Source: Erythrobacter sp. (lineage in GTDB: Bacteria > Pseudomonadota > Alphaproteobacteria > Sphingomonadales > Sphingomonadaceae). From it: 14,898 bases of DNA. The notes under the pieces were generated by a model. That model had not been told where the DNA came from, ran no database searches, and saw only the letters and a list, made by a program, of their open reading frames with translations. The translations under genes and the position numbers were made by a program. Shown piece by piece: positions 12,854 through 14,898 of this stretch. How positions within the stretch are numbered: the stretch's first letter is position 1; each line of letters starts with the position of its first letter. The stretch covers positions 1 to 14,898 of the forward strand of contig NZOF01000123.1 in the NCBI GenBank assembly GCA_002695185.1. Reading direction: 5' to 3'.

Positions 12854-13831
12854 TTATCGCGGCTGTATCGGCCTGAGCGTTTGGCCAAGCAAGCTGACCC
12901 GGTCGAGGGAATAGATATGCTCTGATGGGCTTGCGATGCACCGACCGATGATCCGTCCCGGCCATTCGGGCTCGCCGTCTGCAATCCTTAGTTTGGAGCT
13001 GCAGAGCGGGCAATCTGCTTCATAGCGCGCCAGCTGGTAGATCGTACCGCTGTTGTGCCACCGGTGTTCAATCAGCGTGTCCGGCTCGCTCAATTTCACG
13101 AAGTCGAAATTGAGATAGGCGCCTGTTTGTCGGCGATAGCGCAGTTCGCGAAAGATGCCGTCATAAGATGCCCAAAGGACAATGCCGATCAGCACCAGCC
13201 AGGAAAGGTGCCAACCCTTGATTGGCCCTCCGATAAGGAGGCTGGTGATGACGAATAAGATCGCGAAAAGGACTGGCGTGGCAATTCGCCAAATCCGGCG
13301 TGATTTGTATATCCAGCTTCGCCAGCTGGCATCCCTGAAGCTTCGGTCTGGACCGAACAGGAGGCGTCCGCTGAAGTTCAATTTGATTTCGGAAGCGGGC
13401 ACCTGCCGCCATTGAACCCTGGTTAGATCGATGGCTGCATGTTCTTCGTGGTCCAACGGATCGAGGGTCAGCGGCTGGTCTTCAAACCAGAATAATTTCT
13501 GCCGGCCCCTACCGCCACGTTCGCCATTATCGATGAGTGAGATGCTGCAGGTCTCCCCGCGCTCCCGAAGATAGCTATGATATCGAGCCTTCCGTTCATC
13601 CAGCCAATTGTCGACGTCGCGGCGCGAGAATCGCGCAATGGCGTCCGAGTTGTAGAGGCCGCCTAACAGTTCCTGCTTTGAGAAGCGCTGGTCCACTGGG
13701 TCGTTCTCAGACCTGTTGCAGGTCGCGGCGACCATCTCTCGAAGAAAATCCCATCGGGGATTTTCCGGCTCAGCGACATCGTTGGTGAGAAGCCAGTCAT
13801 TGAAAGCCAAAAGGACCGTTTTCGAAACCAT
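12854..13831 (-). CDS. Two-TM protein with Cys-rich C-terminal domain
   Basis: This codes for 325 residues. GAGG lies 6 bases before ATG 13831. The N-terminal 120 residues are charged and helical, compatible with a winged-helix-like domain (FSKQELLGGLYNSDAIARFS, then RRDVDNWLDERKARYHSYLR). Two membrane helices follow at about 184-201 (ATPVLFAILFVITSLLIGG) and 209-222. The C-terminal domain holds C274-PLC277, C298 and H305 in a GRCIASPSEHIYSLDRVSLL context, a likely zinc site facing the cytoplasm. I recognise no named family. It is transcribed away from a CoiA-like nuclease gene with 99 bases between the starts. The layout of DNA-binding-like head, membrane helices and zinc tail suggests a sensor or effector, but this is inferred. 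Confidence 0.75.
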   Translation of the reverse strand: MVSKTVLLAFNDWLLTNDVAEPENPRWDFLREMVAATCNRSENDPVDQRFSKQELLGGLYNSDAIARFSRRDVDNWLDERKARYHSYLRERGETCSISLIDNGERGGRGRQKLFWFEDQPLTLDPLDHEEHAAIDLTRVQWRQVPASEIKLNFSGRLLFGPDRSFRDASWRSWIYKSRRIWRIATPVLFAILFVITSLLIGGPIKGWHLSWLVLIGIVLWASYDGIFRELRYRRQTGAYLNFDFVKLSEPDTLIEHRWHNSGTIYQLARYEADCPLCSSKLRIADGEPEWPGRIIGRCIASPSEHIYSLDRVSLLGQTLRPIQPR

Positions 13832-13846
13832 GTGAAACCTCGTTTG

Positions 13847-13875
13847 GAGGGGTATGCTTCTGTTTGCGGCCCCTC
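13847..13875. promoter_or_regulatory. Inverted repeat between divergent genes
   Basis: GAGGGG (13847-13852) and CCCCTC (13870-13875) form a perfect 6-base inverted repeat with a 17-base spacer, in the 99-base gap between the starts at 13831 and 13931. Its position suits an operator controlling both genes, but the left arm also lies near the minus-strand ribosome site and the arms are short. Confidence 0.3.
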
Positions 13876-13930
13876 ATCTGACCGACGCTGTCTCCACCGG
13901 CAATCGAGCCTGGGTTTCTGGAGATATGCG

Positions 13931-14713
13931 ATGGAACTTAATTTTGCCTTGGATGAAAATGACGATTGGATTTGGGCTCGCAATGCGAGGAAGATCAAGC
14001 GCTATACGTGCCCTGGTTGTCGTGAGCGTGTTCGGCCGGTTCAGGGTGATGTTCGGGTTCATCATTTCCGGCATCTTGCAGGAAGCGAGTGCAACTATTC
14101 AGGGATGAGCGAGCATCATCTTAAGGCTCAAACCATTTTGGCGGAACGCAAGCTGCTTCCCGATCTGCTGAATTGGGGCAAGCTGATCGAGCTCGACTAC
14201 GTCGAATGTGAGGTGGTTTTCGATGACCTCGACATCAGGGTCGATCTGTATGGCGAATTCGAAGAAGGCCAGCATGAGGGCTATCGAACCGGGAGGATCA
14301 TGGTCGAGGTAAAGCACACTTCGGCCTGTAGCGAGCAGAAGATCGGCGCTGCGGCCCGAGCCGGTTACCTTCTGTTTGAGGTTGATGTGTCGGGCTTCGA
14401 CGTCACAGATACACGGGTCTTCACACGCCAGCTATATGACCGGGCAAACTGGAAGCAGCTTCTCCCCAAGGGCCAGAGGTCGCTGCATTTGCAAGGTGGA
14501 TCGGCCAAGCAAGGAAGTCCGTTTGCATTCGCGAAGGGCGTCAAATTTGCGCATTGCCGAAAGAAGGAGCTGGCCGACAATCGGCAATTGTCGCTCCCAT
14601 TTGCGCAGGCGGCGCTGCATGGCCTGGCTGAAGGGTTGCTTCGTCTCTGGTTAAACCTTGTTTGGAGCCTGACCTTCTTCATTCATCTCTTCAGGCGCGT
14701 GCGGCGAGAATGA
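13931..14713 (+). CDS. CoiA-like zinc-finger nuclease with C-terminal hydrophobic segment
   Basis: This codes for 260 residues. GGAG lies seven bases before ATG 13931. The N-terminus has the zinc-finger pattern of CoiA-like proteins: YTCPGCRERV with C27 and C30, VHHFRH with H45 and H48, C54, then SEHHLKAQ at 60-67. A PD-(D/E)XK-type core follows: DIRVDLYGEF with D105, and IMVEVKHT with E126 and K128. Residues 236-254 (LRLWLNLVWSLTFFIHLFR) could be a membrane helix, unusual for the family. CoiA proteins are linked to competence and DNA processing, and relatives occur in accessory and defence contexts. The stop overlaps the convergent partial gene by 23 bases. The nuclease call is likely; the role is open. 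Confidence 0.8.
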   Translation: MELNFALDENDDWIWARNARKIKRYTCPGCRERVRPVQGDVRVHHFRHLAGSECNYSGMSEHHLKAQTILAERKLLPDLLNWGKLIELDYVECEVVFDDLDIRVDLYGEFEEGQHEGYRTGRIMVEVKHTSACSEQKIGAAARAGYLLFEVDVSGFDVTDTRVFTRQLYDRANWKQLLPKGQRSLHLQGGSAKQGSPFAFAKGVKFAHCRKKELADNRQLSLPFAQAALHGLAEGLLRLWLNLVWSLTFFIHLFRRVRRE

Positions 14714-14898
14714 CCCGGGCGCTTACGAGATAGAGGTCTTTGGTCGTGCGCGCCTGCTCGTCCGAAAGCATTTTGCAGCGAGCGCGGAACAGCGCGCTTT
14801 CGAGGGCGGCATTGAACTGATGCGGGATCCCGCGCACGATCGATATAGTCAATGCCTGGCTGGCGTTCGGCTTACCCTCGCAGCCGCGTTCGAGGGCC
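14691..14898 (-). CDS. Hypothetical protein, 5' end beyond the window edge
   Basis: A minus-strand frame enters at the right edge and ends at TGA 14693-14691, giving at least 68 residues with good protein content: ALERGCEGKPNASQALTISI, then HQFNAALESALFRARCKML, then TTKDLYLVSARVILAARA. It is soluble and helical. It overlaps the 3' end of the convergent CoiA-like gene by 23 bases. The start is not visible and no family is recognised. Confidence 0.65.
   Translation of the reverse strand, partial: ALERGCEGKPNASQALTISIVRGIPHQFNAALESALFRARCKMLSDEQARTTKDLYLVSARVILAARA

Noticed and set aside
1..14898. CRISPR arrays, tRNA or rRNA genes, insertion sequences, integrase or virion genes
   Set aside because: I saw no regularly spaced repeats, cloverleaf-like segments, transposase or integrase motifs, or recognisable capsid, terminase or tail proteins.

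Overview
The window looks like accessory DNA from an alphaproteobacterium: a plasmid, an integrated element, or a large phage or prophage. The evidence is a moderately high GC content, many short tightly packed genes of unknown function, and stop/start overlaps (TGATG, ATGA, GTGA). There is no rRNA, tRNA, replication, conjugation or virion structural gene that I can recognise. The host assignment is inference; no marker gene fixes it.

Nearly everything is on the minus strand and reads right to left. Block A (about 3031 down to 1) starts with a small membrane protein. It continues with a cyclic-phosphate-processing receiver-like protein (cREC), an ImmA/IrrE-type metallopeptidase homologue whose HExxH is HQxxH, an ORF interrupted by an in-frame TGA, and five small unknown proteins, the last running off the left edge. 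Block B (6403 down to 3329) holds an RlaP/YcgL-type nucleotidyltransferase, a small membrane protein, an HD hydrolase resembling the (p)ppGpp hydrolase fold, two small unknowns and a conserved 89-residue protein. A hairpin terminator follows. Block C (8326 down to 6523) holds an 86-residue unknown, a decayed second copy of the 89-residue protein, a dual-specificity/tyrosine phosphatase and a 169-residue unknown.

One large plus-strand gene (8537-10135, 532 aa, unrecognised, apparently AT-richer) interrupts the minus-strand arrangement. It is flanked by the decayed paralogue on one side and a frameshifted small membrane gene on the other, which suggests an insertion or recombination site. Block D (12694 down to 10139) holds several small proteins, a 209-residue coiled-coil protein, a CDC123/D123-type ATP-grasp protein and small membrane proteins. 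At the right end a divergent pair consists of a two-TM protein with a Cys-rich C-terminus (minus) and a CoiA-like nuclease (plus). A partial minus-strand gene enters from the right edge and overlaps the 3' end of the nuclease gene.

The recognisable genes are mostly enzymes acting on nucleotides, RNA ends or protein modification: nucleotidyltransferase, HD hydrolase, cREC, phosphatase, CDC123 ATP-grasp, CoiA-like nuclease and ImmA-like protein. They are embedded among uncharacterised small proteins. This fits a conflict, repair or signalling toolkit on a mobile element, but the sequence does not prove that they work together. Shared 5' leader motifs and a shared 3' element suggest that separate minus-strand units are under common control.
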